A stretch of 64,000 nt of DNA. Origin: Massilia brevitalea (GTDB taxonomy: Bacteria; Pseudomonadota; Gammaproteobacteria; Burkholderiales; Burkholderiaceae_D). The position numbers and the translations under genes were made by a program. Below, one piece after another: positions 37,481-46,499 of the stretch. Location of the stretch: NCBI RefSeq assembly GCF_030711405.1, contig NZ_JAULSI010000013.1:1-64000 (forward strand), in the 5' to 3' direction. Below the pieces are notes generated by a model that saw nothing but the letters and a program-made list of their open reading frames with translations, was not told the DNA's origin and searched no databases. Position 1 is the stretch's first letter. Each line of letters opens with the position of its first letter.

Positions 37481-38827
37481 TCATTGGAAGATGCGGTCGG
37501 GGTCGAAGGTATCATCGGGGATCGCGGCGCCATACATCTTGAGGCGGTCGGCAAAGCGCGGCCGCACGCCGGTGGCGCTGAACTGGCCCTGCACCTTGCC
37601 GTCGCGGTCGACCCCGGTCTGCTCGAAACGGAAGATTTCCTGCATCGAGATAATGTCGCCTTCCATGCCGGTGATTTCCTGGATGCTGACCAGCTTGCGG
37701 CAGCCGTCGATCAGGCGCGAGGCCTGCACCACCACGGTCACGGCCGAGCAGATCTGCTGGCGGATCGCGCGCGGCGTCAGGTTCACGCCGGCCATGCCGA
37801 CCATGTTCTCGAGCCGCGCCAGCGCGTCGCGCGGGGTGTTCGAGTGAATCGTCGCGAGCGAGCCTTCGTGGCCGGTGTTCATCGCCTGCAGCATGTCGAG
37901 CGCTTCCGGGCCGCGCACCTCGCCCAGGATGATGCGGTCGGGGCGCATGCGCAGCGAGTTCTTGACCAGCGCGCGCTGGGTGACTTCGCCCTTGCCTTCG
38001 ATGTTGGGCGGGCGGGTCTCGAGGCGCACCACGTGCGGCTGGCGCAACTGCAGCTCGGCCGCGTCCTCGATGGTGACGATGCGTTCAGTAGCTGGGATGA
38101 AGCCCGACAGCAGGTTCAGCAAGGTGGTCTTGCCGCTGCCGGTGCCGCCCGAGATCAGGATGTTGATCTTGGCGATGCCCAGGCCCTGCAGCACCTGGAT
38201 CATTGGCGGCGTCACGCTTTTATAGTCGAGCAGGTTCTGCACCGTCAGCGGCGACGCGCCGAAGCGGCGGATCGACAGCAGCGGACCATCCACCGCCAGC
38301 GGCGGGATGATCGCGTTCACGCGCGAACCGTCGGGCAGGCGCGCATCGACCATCGGGCTCGATTCATCGACGCGGCGGCCGACGCGCGAGACGATCTTCT
38401 CGATGATCTTCATCAGGTGCGCATTGTCGTGAAAGGCAATGTCGGTCAGTTCCAGCTTGCCGCGCCGCTCGACGTAGACGCGGCTGGCGGTATTCACGAG
38501 GATGTCGGACACCGTCGGGTCGTTCAGCAGCGGCTCGAGCGGGCCGAAGCCGAGCATCTCGTGCTGGATGTCGAGCACCAGGTTGTGGCGCTCATGCTGG
38601 TTGAGGACGATGCGTTCTTCCTCGATGATGCGCTGGATCAGCAGGGCCAGTTCGTGCTTGAACTGCTCGGTGGTCAGGCGCTTCAGGCGCTCCAGGTCGA
38701 TCCGGTCGAGGATCATCTGGTGCATCGATTTCTTCAGTTCCTGGTAGGCGCCGTTCGACGCGTCGGCGGGAAGGGCTCCGGGACGGCGTTCGTCATCGGA
38801 AACGGACAGGCGTTCGCGCAGCGACAT
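37481..38827 (-). CDS. tadA: Tad pilus assembly ATPase TadA/CpaF
   Basis: 448 residues from MSLRERLSV (GGAG ribosome binding site); the longer open frame upstream is a shadow of the cpaE gene. A secretion ATPase for Flp pilus assembly and, in some species, retraction. Walker A is [13 protein letters not shown]; the Walker B/His-box region is [21 protein letters not shown] with THS-like [12 protein letters not shown]. Confidence 0.97.
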   Translation of the reverse strand: MSLRERLSVSDDERRPGALPADASNGAYQELKKSMHQMILDRIDLERLKRLTTEQFKHELALLIQRIIEEERIVLNQHERHNLVLDIQHEMLGFGPLEPLLNDPTVSDILVNTASRVYVERRGKLELTDIAFHDNAHLMKIIEKIVSRVGRRVDESSPMVDARLPDGSRVNAIIPPLAVDGPLLSIRRFGASPLTVQNLLDYKSVTPPMIQVLQGLGIAKINILISGGTGSGKTTLLNLLSGFIPATERIVTIEDAAELQLRQPHVVRLETRPPNIEGKGEVTQRALVKNSLRMRPDRIILGEVRGPEALDMLQAMNTGHEGSLATIHSNTPRDALARLENMVGMAGVNLTPRAIRQQICSAVTVVVQASRLIDGCRKLVSIQEITGMEGDIISMQEIFRFEQTGVDRDGKVQGQFSATGVRPRFADRLKMYGAAIPDDTFDPDRIFQ

Positions 38828-38838
38828 GGCTACTCCTT

Positions 38839-40014
38839 TCAGTAATCGTTTTCGCCGCGGCCGAACAGACGGCCGAGCAGGCCGCGGCTTTCGGGCGCGC
38901 GGCGCGCGGTGACCAGCTCCACCAGGTCGGCCAGGCTGCGCGCCGCCGCGCTGGCGCGCGACAGCTCCAGCACCGGCACACCCTGGTTGACCGAGTCGGT
39001 GACGGCGATGTAGTCGTTGGGGACGGTGTGCACGACTTCGCAGCCAAGCGCGGCGTGCAGGTCGGGCAGGCGCAGGCGCCCGCCCTTTTCGTAGCGGTTG
39101 ACGATCAGGCGGATGCCTTCGATCGGGTAGCCGAGCGAGCGGAAGATGTCGAGCAGGCGGCGCGCATCGCGGATGTCGGGCAGCGCCAGCTGCAGCACCG
39201 GGTAGATGGTGTCGGTGCTGTCGAGCGCGCGCAGCGACACGGCGTCGATCTGGCGGCCAACGTCGAGCACGATGTAGTCGTAATGCTGGCGCGCCACGCG
39301 CAGGATGGCATCGATATGTTCCGGCTTGGCTTCCTTGGTTTGTACGGGATCGTCGGCCGCGGCCAGCACGCCGAAGCCGGGCGTCACGTGCACCAGGCAA
39401 GACTCCAGGAAAGGCCCGTCGATGCGCGCAATCTGTTCGCAGACGTCGGACAGGGTCATGGTCGGCTTCTGGTCCGACACGTACAGCGCGGCATCGCCGA
39501 ACTGGCCGTGCAGGTCGATCAGCAGCACCTTTTTCTCGGCCAGCGTCGCCAGCGCGTAGCCGAAATTGGTCGAGATGAAGGTAGCGCCGCTGCCGCCCTT
39601 GCAGGCGATGAAGGCCAGCACCTTGCCCTCGCGCAGTTGGGCAACGCCGGCGGCGGCGGCGATGCGGTCCATGGCCTCATGGAAGGCGCGGTGCGCCAGG
39701 GGCAGCTGTAGCACTTCGCGCACGCCGGCGCGCATGGCGCGGATCAGGAGCTGGGTATGATGTTCGCCGGTCAGCAGCATGAACTGCGCCTCCGGATATT
39801 GGCGTGCCAGGCGTTCGAGCAGATCGGCGTCGTCGGGCGCCCCGGCGCCGGCATCCACGATCACCAGGCCGGGCGCCTCCGCCAGGGGGCGGTCGAGCGC
39901 CTCGCGCATCGAGACGCGGCTGTTGGCGACGTTCAGCGGCGGCACGCGCGCCGCACCCTGCGAGGCGATATCGGCATACAGCAGGCTGTCGCGGCTGATC
40001 AATAGGGCTTTCAT
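38839..40014 (-). CDS. cpaE: Tad pilus localisation ATPase CpaE/TadZ
   Basis: 391 residues. An N-terminal receiver-like atypical domain (about 1-125, with VIVDAGAGAPDD) is followed by a MinD/ParA-type ATPase domain with a deviant Walker A, CKGGSGATFIS, and YDYIVLDVG as Walker B. These proteins place the pilus at the pole. It is 11 bp before tadA. Confidence 0.93.
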   Translation of the reverse strand: MKALLISRDSLLYADIASQGAARVPPLNVANSRVSMREALDRPLAEAPGLVIVDAGAGAPDDADLLERLARQYPEAQFMLLTGEHHTQLLIRAMRAGVREVLQLPLAHRAFHEAMDRIAAAAGVAQLREGKVLAFIACKGGSGATFISTNFGYALATLAEKKVLLIDLHGQFGDAALYVSDQKPTMTLSDVCEQIARIDGPFLESCLVHVTPGFGVLAAADDPVQTKEAKPEHIDAILRVARQHYDYIVLDVGRQIDAVSLRALDSTDTIYPVLQLALPDIRDARRLLDIFRSLGYPIEGIRLIVNRYEKGGRLRLPDLHAALGCEVVHTVPNDYIAVTDSVNQGVPVLELSRASAAARSLADLVELVTARRAPESRGLLGRLFGRGENDY

Positions 40015-40147
40015 GACGATCCTCGTTGAGGCTCAGGTTGCAAGTGAAAATCGGGAGGCGAACGCGCCAGCCGGCGCCCGGCACGCCGCCATGGCGTCTC
40101 GGGCGCCGGCCTGCGCGCCCGCAGCGCACAAGCGCGCATTGCCATGC

Positions 40148-40420
40148 TCATTGCCCGCTGCCCATGATCCTGATGACCGGCGCCGGCTCCGGCTCCGGCT
40201 GGGCAAAGGAGCGCTGGTAGCGGGCTTGGGCGGCGCGCGCCGCCGGTCCGTCGATGCCATGCGCCGGATTGGCGTTGGCGGCGTTCTGCGGCGCGATGGT
40301 CTGCGCCGCCAGGTTGGCGCGTACCGAAGCGCCGAAGTTCTTGTTGAAGCGCGGAGCGGTCGAGCAGCCCAGGGTCAGCAGCAGCAGCGCCACGCACGCG
40401 ATAGTCTTGCAGGTAGCCAT
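40148..40420 (-). CDS. small Tad-locus lipoprotein
   Basis: 90 residues. The lipobox is LLTLGC. The mature part has FGASVRANLAAQTIAPQNAANANPA and IDGPAARAAQARYQRSF, a pattern I associate with CpaD-like short lipoproteins of Tad loci. It is 9 bp after the secretin gene. It may be the secretin pilotin; this is inferred from size and position. The 133 bp between it and cpaE holds no gene. Confidence 0.72.
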   Translation of the reverse strand: MATCKTIACVALLLLTLGCSTAPRFNKNFGASVRANLAAQTIAPQNAANANPAHGIDGPAARAAQARYQRSFAQPEPEPAPVIRIMGSGQ

Positions 40421-40429
40421 GGCTGCCTC

Positions 40430-41944
40430 CTATTTGAGTTCGAAACCGTCGACGCTCTGGGCCGGACGCGCGATAGGCTTGGCCGGCGCCGGTGGACCCT
40501 CGAGCCGCCCGCCGAGCATCAGCGCAGCGCGCGAAGGCGCATCCACGCGGTCGGTCGGCAGTGCGTAAGCCGTTTCCGTCAGCGGCTTGACCAGGCGCGC
40601 GGTGATCACGAACACCAGCTCGGTGCGGTCTTGCTGGAAGTCGGTGCTGCGAAACAGCGCGCCCAGCACCGGTACCTGGCCGAGCAGCGGCAAGCCTTTC
40701 AGGTTGGTCACCAGGTTGTTCTTGATCAGGCCGCCGATGGCGAAGCTCTGGCCGTCGTACAGCTGGACGGTGGTGCTGGCGCGCCGCGTCGTCACCACCG
40801 GCAGGATGGCGCCGCCGGACAGGCCGACGGCGCTGATGCCGATGCCCTCGCGCGAAAGTTCCGAGACTTCGGGCGCCACGCGCAGGTTGATGCGGCCGCC
40901 GCTGAGCACCGTCGGCGTGAAGCGCAGGCCGACCCCGAATTCCTTTTCTTCGAGCGTGACCCTGTCGCGGTCCTGGGACACCGGGATGTAGAACTTGCCG
41001 CCCGCGAGGAAGCTGCCTTCCTGGCCGCTGATGGCCATCACGTTCGGCTCGGCCAGCACGCGCACCAGGCTGTCCTTGGTTTCGGCATCGACGCCGAAGC
41101 CGTTGCCGTTGCTTTTGCCAAGGCGCAGGCCGCCACCGGTATTACCGGTCAGGAAATTCGACGCCAGGGCGGCAGCCCAGCTGCCGGATGTGGTGCGCCA
41201 GCTGGCGCCGGCCTCCAGGCGTTCGAGCAGGGTCTTCGAGACCTCGGCTATCTTGACTTCGAGCTGCACCTGCTGCGGCGCGCTCACGCTCAGCAAATTC
41301 ACCACACGCAGGTTGGCGGCATTCGATCCGCCGTTGGCGGCGGCATTCTGCTGGTCCGGCGCCAGCTCCTTCGGCACCGCATTCATCGGACGCAGTGGCT
41401 TGCGCACATAGGCCAGCGCCAGCTCGGCGGCGCGCGCTACGGCGCCAGCGTCCGATACGGTGCCGCTCAGGACCAGGGAATCGGCGGCGGCCAGTACCCG
41501 GATGTCCTTTTCCTCGGGCATGACCGCGGTCAGCGTGGCTTGCAAGGCGCTCGGGTCCATTGCCACGGTGATGTCGAGCACGCTGCACAGGCCACTCCTG
41601 CCCTGCACGATCATGTTGGTGGTGCCGACGTCGATGCCGGCGATGTACATGGTGTCGGGCGCCACCAGCATCGCCTGCACCACCGAGGGGTTGCCGACGC
41701 TGCGGTTCTGCACCGGTTCCTGCAGGCGCATCAGGGTCGACTTGCCCATTTGAAGCGCAACCTGGGCCGGGCGCGCAGCCTCGCCGCTGCAGCGCGGACC
41801 GAGTTCGTTGCGCGCACCTGTGGCCGGCGCAGTATCGGCCTGGGCCGCGGGCCGCGCCGCCTGGGCCGTGCCGGCCAGCGCCAGCGCCAGGCCACCGAGC
41901 AGCAGGCGATGGGCATGGCGGGTTTTCGAAGGACTCGTGTTCAT
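40430..41944 (-). CDS. cpaC: Tad pilus secretin CpaC/RcpA
   Basis: 504 residues from MNTSPSKTRHAH, with an AGGTGA ribosome binding site. A signal peptide (to about residue 32), a pilus-secretin N-terminal domain (LQMGKSTLMRLQEPVQNRSVGNPSV), a BON-like region and the C-terminal secretin domain with LKGLPLLGQVPVLGALFRST. It makes the outer-membrane pore for the Flp pilus. Confidence 0.95.
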   Translation of the reverse strand: MNTSPSKTRHAHRLLLGGLALALAGTAQAARPAAQADTAPATGARNELGPRCSGEAARPAQVALQMGKSTLMRLQEPVQNRSVGNPSVVQAMLVAPDTMYIAGIDVGTTNMIVQGRSGLCSVLDITVAMDPSALQATLTAVMPEEKDIRVLAAADSLVLSGTVSDAGAVARAAELALAYVRKPLRPMNAVPKELAPDQQNAAANGGSNAANLRVVNLLSVSAPQQVQLEVKIAEVSKTLLERLEAGASWRTTSGSWAAALASNFLTGNTGGGLRLGKSNGNGFGVDAETKDSLVRVLAEPNVMAISGQEGSFLAGGKFYIPVSQDRDRVTLEEKEFGVGLRFTPTVLSGGRINLRVAPEVSELSREGIGISAVGLSGGAILPVVTTRRASTTVQLYDGQSFAIGGLIKNNLVTNLKGLPLLGQVPVLGALFRSTDFQQDRTELVFVITARLVKPLTETAYALPTDRVDAPSRAALMLGGRLEGPPAPAKPIARPAQSVDGFELK

Positions 41945-41969
41945 GGTTTCACCTGGCACACGTTAGGGT

Positions 41970-42824
41970 TCAGAAGCACTCTTGCGAGGAATGCAGGCCG
42001 TTGATGACAGCAACGCAGTCGCGGCGTGCGGGTGGTGTGGCGACGCGGTGCACGGCCGGCTTTTGCGGACGCGGCGCGGCAGCGGGTTTCGCCGGCGGCA
42101 CGGGTTTCGGCGGCGTCGCGCCCGGCAGCAGCGTCAGCTTGGTGGCGCCGCCGGTCTGGGCCGACTGCGGGTCGACCTGGTTGCGCAGCGCCAGCGACAG
42201 GGTGCCGACGCTGCGCGCCAGGTCGAGCGTCTCGGCCTGTTCGGGAGATACTTCGAGCGTGACGGCATTCACCACGCGCGGCTTGGTTTCGTCGCGGTTG
42301 ACTTCCTGGGCCACGGCCAGCACCAGAATCCGCTCGAGCACGATCTTCGAGATGTCCTGCTCGCGGTTCTCACCCGGCTGCGGGTCCTTGCGGGTGCTGA
42401 CGATGATGTCGACGTAGTTGCCCGGCAGGGTGAAGCCGGCCACGCCGATCACATCGTTCACGCGCACCGTAATGGCGCGTTTGCCTTCGGTGATCAGGGC
42501 CGACAGGCCGCCCAGGGTGCCGGCCGGGGCCAGCTTGGCTTCGCTGACCGGTTCGCCCGCCAGCACGCTGCTCCTGAGCACCCGGCCGGCCAGCTTCTGC
42601 GGATCGGCATAGGCGCCTTTTGGCACGCTGTCGGAAGGCCAGTCGGCCAGCTTCAGCATCTCCGGCGTGAGGCGCTGGCCGAGGCTGATGTCGGTGGCGG
42701 CCACCACGATGTGGCCGGAATTGGATCCCGGCTGCATCAACAGCCAGCGCGAGGCCAGGATCACGGCCGTCAGGCCGAACAGGATGGCAACTGCCATCAC
42801 GGCAAGGGCGCGCTTGTTTTTCAT
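41970..42824 (-). CDS. cpaB: Tad pilus assembly protein CpaB/RcpC
   Basis: 284 residues from MKNKRALAVMAV; AGGAA lies 8 bases upstream. One membrane helix, then an SAF domain (IVVAATDISLGQRLTPEMLKLADWP) and the RcpC domain (AITVRVNDVIGVAGFTLPGNYVDIIVS). The proline-rich C-terminus ends with two cysteines (RDCVAVI and QECF). CpaB is a periplasmic partner of the secretin. It overlaps the ATPase gene by 4 bp. Confidence 0.95.
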   Translation of the reverse strand: MKNKRALAVMAVAILFGLTAVILASRWLLMQPGSNSGHIVVAATDISLGQRLTPEMLKLADWPSDSVPKGAYADPQKLAGRVLRSSVLAGEPVSEAKLAPAGTLGGLSALITEGKRAITVRVNDVIGVAGFTLPGNYVDIIVSTRKDPQPGENREQDISKIVLERILVLAVAQEVNRDETKPRVVNAVTLEVSPEQAETLDLARSVGTLSLALRNQVDPQSAQTGGATKLTLLPGATPPKPVPPAKPAAAPRPQKPAVHRVATPPARRDCVAVINGLHSSQECF

Positions 42825-44188
42825 GATGCGATTCCTGCGGCAGGGGTCGGGACGCTGGCGCAGACGCTGTTCCACGCCTGCTCCAGGGCGGCAATACTCA
42901 GGCACGGCTCGGCGCCGGCCAGGCTGGCGAAGTCGGCCAGGCGGCCGAGCAGTTCCTGCGGGTAGCAGGCCAGCAGCGGCGTACCGCTCTGGCGGTGCAG
43001 GCGCGTTACCAGGTGCTCGAGCACGTTCTCGGGGCAATCCAGGCTGCGCAGGCGGCACTGGCGCCGCACCAGCGCGCGGTAGCCGGCATCCGGCAGCGCG
43101 CCCAGTCCGATGCGGTAGCCGACCCGGCGCAGCATGGCCGGATCGAACACGCTCGACGGCGCCAGGTTGGTGACGAATACCAGCAGCGTGTCGAAAGGCA
43201 GGGACTCGGCTTGTCCGCCCAGGCGCAGCGGGCCGCCGTCGAGCGGTCCCAGCCAGCGGTTCAGCAGCTCGGCAGCCGGCAGGCGCTGACGCCCGAGGTC
43301 GTCGATCACGAGGATGCCGTTGTTCGCCTGCAGCTGGGGCGGCGCCTGCAGCACGCCATGTTCGCTATCGAGACGCAGTTCGAAGGCGGCAGGGTCGAAG
43401 TCGGCGCCGACGTGCACCAGCGGACGCTGGCAGATTACCCAGCGCGCATCGCAGCTGCGACGCTCGTCCTGCTGGCGCACCAGCGGCAGCGGCGCCGGGT
43501 GGCAGGCCGGGTCGTACAGACGCACGATGCGCCCGCCGATCAGCACCGCGTGCGGCACTGCGACCGCCCCGGGCAGCAGGCGCGCCAGCTTGCGCGCCAG
43601 GGTCGTCTTGCCGCTGCCGCTGGGCCCATGCAGCAGCAGTGCGCGCTGCGACTGCAGGGCCGCGCCGAGCAGGTCGCGCTGGGCCGCATCAAGGCCGTCG
43701 CCGGCCAGCAGCGCGGCCAGGTCGGCGGCGCGCGGACGGCTGGCGCCGGGCTGGCGCAGCGACTGGCGCTCGACCAGCGCGCGCCAGGCGGCCAGCGTCA
43801 CCGGCGCCGGGCCGACATAGCGGCATTCGGCCAGGGCCTCGAGCGCGGCGCGCTGGCCGATCGGGGTCAGCTGGTACTGGACATCGATGTCCGATTCGCC
43901 GCACCAGGCCACTTCGGCCTGCTGTTCGGCCATCAGCCCGGCCAGCACTTCGCGCAGCACGCTGACCGACAAGCGCAGCCTGCCGGCGAGCAGCGGCAGC
44001 GGCGCGCGCCCGGTCGCGTGCAGGGTCTTCAGCGCCAGTGCCGCCACGAGGCGCGCATCGAGCCCGGTGTCGCTGACCGACTTGGCCTGGCGCGGCAGGA
44101 TTGCCGCTACCTCCAGCTCGCCCGGCGGCGCGGCCGGCGCCATGCGCTCGGCGGCGGTCCCTGGGCTCCACGACAAGGTTTCGATCAT
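42821..44188 (-). CDS. AAA-type ATPase with winged-helix-like N-terminus in the Tad operon
   Basis: 455 residues from MIETLSWSP, where GAGGAG lies 7 bases before the ATG. Residues about 40-125 look like one or two winged helices (RLRLSVSVLREVLAGLMAEQQ). The ATPase core has Walker A LLHGPSGSGKTTLARKLA and Walker B NNGILVIDDLGRQRLP, followed by a sensor-like VFVTNLAPSS. It is not one of the standard Tad ATPases (TadA, TadZ). It overlaps cpaB by 4 bp, so it is coupled to pilus assembly. Role unknown; a regulatory or disassembly ATPase is conceivable. Confidence 0.8.
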   Translation of the reverse strand: MIETLSWSPGTAAERMAPAAPPGELEVAAILPRQAKSVSDTGLDARLVAALALKTLHATGRAPLPLLAGRLRLSVSVLREVLAGLMAEQQAEVAWCGESDIDVQYQLTPIGQRAALEALAECRYVGPAPVTLAAWRALVERQSLRQPGASRPRAADLAALLAGDGLDAAQRDLLGAALQSQRALLLHGPSGSGKTTLARKLARLLPGAVAVPHAVLIGGRIVRLYDPACHPAPLPLVRQQDERRSCDARWVICQRPLVHVGADFDPAAFELRLDSEHGVLQAPPQLQANNGILVIDDLGRQRLPAAELLNRWLGPLDGGPLRLGGQAESLPFDTLLVFVTNLAPSSVFDPAMLRRVGYRIGLGALPDAGYRALVRRQCRLRSLDCPENVLEHLVTRLHRQSGTPLLACYPQELLGRLADFASLAGAEPCLSIAALEQAWNSVCASVPTPAAGIAS

Positions 44189-44283
44189 CGCTTTCTCCTC
44201 GTACAGCAGCAAAATATTTCCTGACGTCATCAATTCTAGCGAGCCAGTCCCTGGCGCCCTTGAGATGTAGCAAGCTATGGCGC

Positions 44284-44850
44284 TCAGCCGTGGTAACGCT
44301 GCCCCAGCAGCCAGAGCGCGCTCAGCGCGATCGCCAGTCCATAGGGCATGGAGCCGGCGCTCTGTGCAGGCGCATCGTCCGGACCGGCGCCAGGTCCGGG
44401 GCCAGGATCGACGCGCAGCCAGGCCAGCAGCGGCAAGGGCAGCAGTGCCAGCACCAGCTTGCGCAGCGCGTTCCAGGCCAGCTGCCAGCGTCCGGTGGCA
44501 AGAATGATCAGGAGCGACATGATCCCGCCTGCGCACCAGGCCAGGATGCAGGCATGGAGGGTCTGGCCCGGACCGAAGAACAGGCCGACGGTGGCCATCA
44601 GCTTGACGTCGCCGGCAGCCATCCCGCGCAACATATAAAGAGGGATGAACAGGGCGAAGCCGACTGCAGCGCCGCCAAGCGCGCCGGCAGCGGAACCGGC
44701 AGGCGTGGCGCCGGAAAGGTGCAGGCCGAAGACGCCGCACCAGGCAGCGAGCAACAGAAGATTCGGGATCTTGCGGATCGCCAGGTCGGTCACCGCGGCT
44801 CCGACGGCAAGGACAAGCAGCATCAGGTCAAGCCAAGTTTGCACAGGCAT
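44284..44850 (-). CDS. cpaA: prepilin peptidase (TadV/CpaA, A24 family)
   Basis: 188 residues from MPVQTWLDL; GAGGAG lies 8 bases before this ATG, and the longer frame would start at a TTG. An aspartyl membrane protease that trims prepilin leaders. The two catalytic aspartates are in AVTDLAIRKIPN and GMAAGDVKLMA (GxGD-type). It has about six hydrophobic segments. It lies just after the flp terminator. Confidence 0.92.
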   Translation of the reverse strand: MPVQTWLDLMLLVLAVGAAVTDLAIRKIPNLLLLAAWCGVFGLHLSGATPAGSAAGALGGAAVGFALFIPLYMLRGMAAGDVKLMATVGLFFGPGQTLHACILAWCAGGIMSLLIILATGRWQLAWNALRKLVLALLPLPLLAWLRVDPGPGPGAGPDDAPAQSAGSMPYGLAIALSALWLLGQRYHG

Positions 44851-44863
44851 GATTGCGCTCCTC

Positions 44864-44898
44864 AAAAAAAAAGCCCTCCGGACCGAAGTCCGGAGGGC
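44864..44898 (-). terminator. intrinsic terminator between flp and the rest of the Tad operon
   Basis: On the minus strand GCCCTCCGGAC, a TTCG loop and GTCCGGAGGGC form a perfect 11-bp stem with a stable c(UUCG)g-type tetraloop, followed by nine T residues. It lies between flp and cpaA. It should stop most transcripts after flp, so pilin is made in excess over assembly proteins. Confidence 0.93.
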
Positions 44899-44911
44899 AA
44901 GACCTAGTGAA

Positions 44912-45100
44912 TTACGGAGCCAGTGCAGCGACCAGCTTGTCTTTCACGGTGGTAAAGGTCGTTTCGATCTGCTCACCCAGCAGCGTAGCCGCACCGGCCA
45001 TCGCGACGCCGATCAGGGCAGCGATCAGGCCATACTCGATGGCAGTCACACCGTCTTCATCTGCAACGAAAGCTTGGATAGCGGTAAAGATCGTTTTCAT
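44912..45100 (-). CDS. flp: Flp-type pilin
   Basis: 62 residues from MKTIFTAIQAFV, with GGAG 6 bases upstream. The structural subunit of the Flp/Tad pilus. The processing site is DEDG/VTAIEYGLIAALIGVA, with the Flp signature Glu-Tyr pair at +5/+6 and a single hydrophobic helix. It is the first gene of the Tad operon. Confidence 0.97.
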   Translation of the reverse strand: MKTIFTAIQAFVADEDGVTAIEYGLIAALIGVAMAGAATLLGEQIETTFTTVKDKLVAALAP

Positions 45101-45134
45101 GACAAACTCCATATGGTGGTTTATAAGAACAACC

Positions 45135-45191
45135 CTGAAACGGAGTACTTCTGCTGACTCGGCTGACGCTGCTTTGTCGTTTCCGTTTCAG
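45135..45191. promoter_or_regulatory. 10-bp inverted repeat upstream of flp
   Basis: CTGAAACGGA (45135-45144) and TCCGTTTCAG (45182-45191) are exact complements 37 bp apart, centred about 63 bp upstream of the flp start. It could be a pair of operator half-sites or a stem at the 5' end of the flp transcript. Confidence 0.5.
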
Positions 45192-45336
45192 TGAGTTCAT
45201 CATATGGTTTAGTGCCGTAAGGCAACTTGAGTGTCCTCAAATTTTCCCATGGGAATTATTTACTTGGGGAAATGTTTGAGCCGTCGCAAACGAAAAATGG
45301 CGTGCAACCATTTTGCCAAAAGAAAAGGCGAAATTA

Positions 45337-45365
45337 TTGCTGTAAATGCAAAAAACGTTTATGCT
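45337..45365 (+). promoter_or_regulatory. candidate sigma-70 promoter of the diguanylate cyclase gene
   Basis: TTGCTG (45337-45342) and TATGCT (45360-45365) with the ideal 17-bp spacer, about 94 bases before the ATG. Confidence 0.5.
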
Positions 45366-45458
45366 ATTCCACTTGCTCTTTGGAAATTTCACCTTCTATA
45401 GAGAAGTGGCAGGGCGCCGTGTTGCGGCGAGTGGGTAGATTACATTTCTGAGAATGAC

Positions 45459-46499
45459 ATGGATTCCCTTCTGAAACACATGGTGGACATGACTGGCCAC
45501 CGCGACCACACGATGCTCGATATCTCGGTGATCGCGGCAGTGCAAGAATTGGCCGCCGCCGTGCAAACGCGGGTGTTATCTCTCTATAACGTCGCCGGCC
45601 AGCTCCATGTGCGGGTTCGCGCCAGCATCGAAGCCGGCGCCGGCGCCCGGGTCCACGATGCGCTCGACAGCGCCGTGCCGGGAGCACCGCTTTCCAGCTA
45701 TCCCGAACTCGCGGCCTGCCTGGCCGCCCGCGAGACCAGCGCCGAAGCCGTGGCGCCCGATGGCACCCGCACCCTGTGGCTGCCGATCTGGTTCGGCGAC
45801 AAGGCCGACACCTGCCTCGAGATCGTGCGCGAGGCGCCCTTCCCGGCCCAGACCATCCATACGGTGGCCGGCATCGTCGGCGTCTACCGGAATTTCCAGA
45901 ATCTGCTCGACTACAGCGAACGCGACTCGCTCACCGGCCTCCTGAACCGCAAGACCTTCGAGGACCAGCTGGCGCGCATGCTGCAATGCCCGTGCGAGCC
46001 GGAGCCGCCGCAGCCCGGCCAGCCCGAGCGGCGCCAGCATCACGAAGAAGAAAAGCAGTGGCTGGCCGTGGTCGACGTCGACCACTTCAAGCTCGTCAAC
46101 GACACCTTCGGCCACCTGTACGGCGACGAAGTGCTGATCCTGATCGCGAACCAGCTGCAAGCCTCGTTCCGTGCCCAGGACCGGGTATTCCGCTTCGGCG
46201 GCGAGGAATTCGTGGTGCTGCTGCGCGCCACCACACTGGAGAATGCGCGGCGCATCATCGACCGCTTCCGCACCAACGTGGAAAGCTACGACTTCCCGCA
46301 GGTCGGCCGCGTCACGGTGAGCGTCGGTTTCGTCAGCATCAGCCCTTTCGATTCGCCGGTGGTCACGCTCGGCCATGCCGACCAGGCCCTGTACTTCGCC
46401 AAGACCCACGGCCGCAACCAGGCCTGCCACTACAACGAACTGGTCGAGCAAGGCCTGCTGCAGACCGTCGCCTCGAACGATACCGCCGAATTCTTTTAA
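45459..46499 (+). CDS. diguanylate cyclase (GGDEF domain)
   Basis: 346 residues. It makes cyclic di-GMP from GTP. The N-terminal region (1-150) is a GAF-like sensory domain without membrane helices. The GGDEF domain (about 150-330) begins RDSLTGLLNRKTFEDQL and carries the active-site FRFGGEEF (about residue 246). A proline/glutamine/histidine-rich insert (CEPEPPQPGQPERRQHHEEE) lies within the domain. No RxxD inhibitory site is clear. The 3' end overlaps the HD-GYP gene by 4 bp on the opposite strand. Confidence 0.93.
   Translation: MDSLLKHMVDMTGHRDHTMLDISVIAAVQELAAAVQTRVLSLYNVAGQLHVRVRASIEAGAGARVHDALDSAVPGAPLSSYPELAACLAARETSAEAVAPDGTRTLWLPIWFGDKADTCLEIVREAPFPAQTIHTVAGIVGVYRNFQNLLDYSERDSLTGLLNRKTFEDQLARMLQCPCEPEPPQPGQPERRQHHEEEKQWLAVVDVDHFKLVNDTFGHLYGDEVLILIANQLQASFRAQDRVFRFGGEEFVVLLRATTLENARRIIDRFRTNVESYDFPQVGRVTVSVGFVSISPFDSPVVTLGHADQALYFAKTHGRNQACHYNELVEQGLLQTVASNDTAEFF

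Larger units (their letters stand above)
45101..45458. promoter_or_regulatory. A/T-rich divergent control region between flp and the diguanylate cyclase gene
   Basis: 358 bp with no supported gene and much lower GC than its surroundings, especially 45200-45400. It holds a long-spaced inverted repeat near flp and a good promoter toward the cyclase gene. A 74-codon open frame at 45227-45451 is judged spurious: no ribosome binding site, and a composition rich in Cys and Lys that is unlike real genes here. Confidence 0.6.

Noticed and set aside
42821-44740. Longer form of the Tad-locus ATPase starting at 44740
   Set aside because: The extension overlaps the prepilin peptidase gene in another frame; the ATG at 44188 has a strong ribosome binding site.
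45227-45451. 74-codon open frame in the flp-cyclase spacer
   Set aside because: No ribosome binding site, odd Cys/Lys-rich composition, and it covers the promoter of the cyclase gene.
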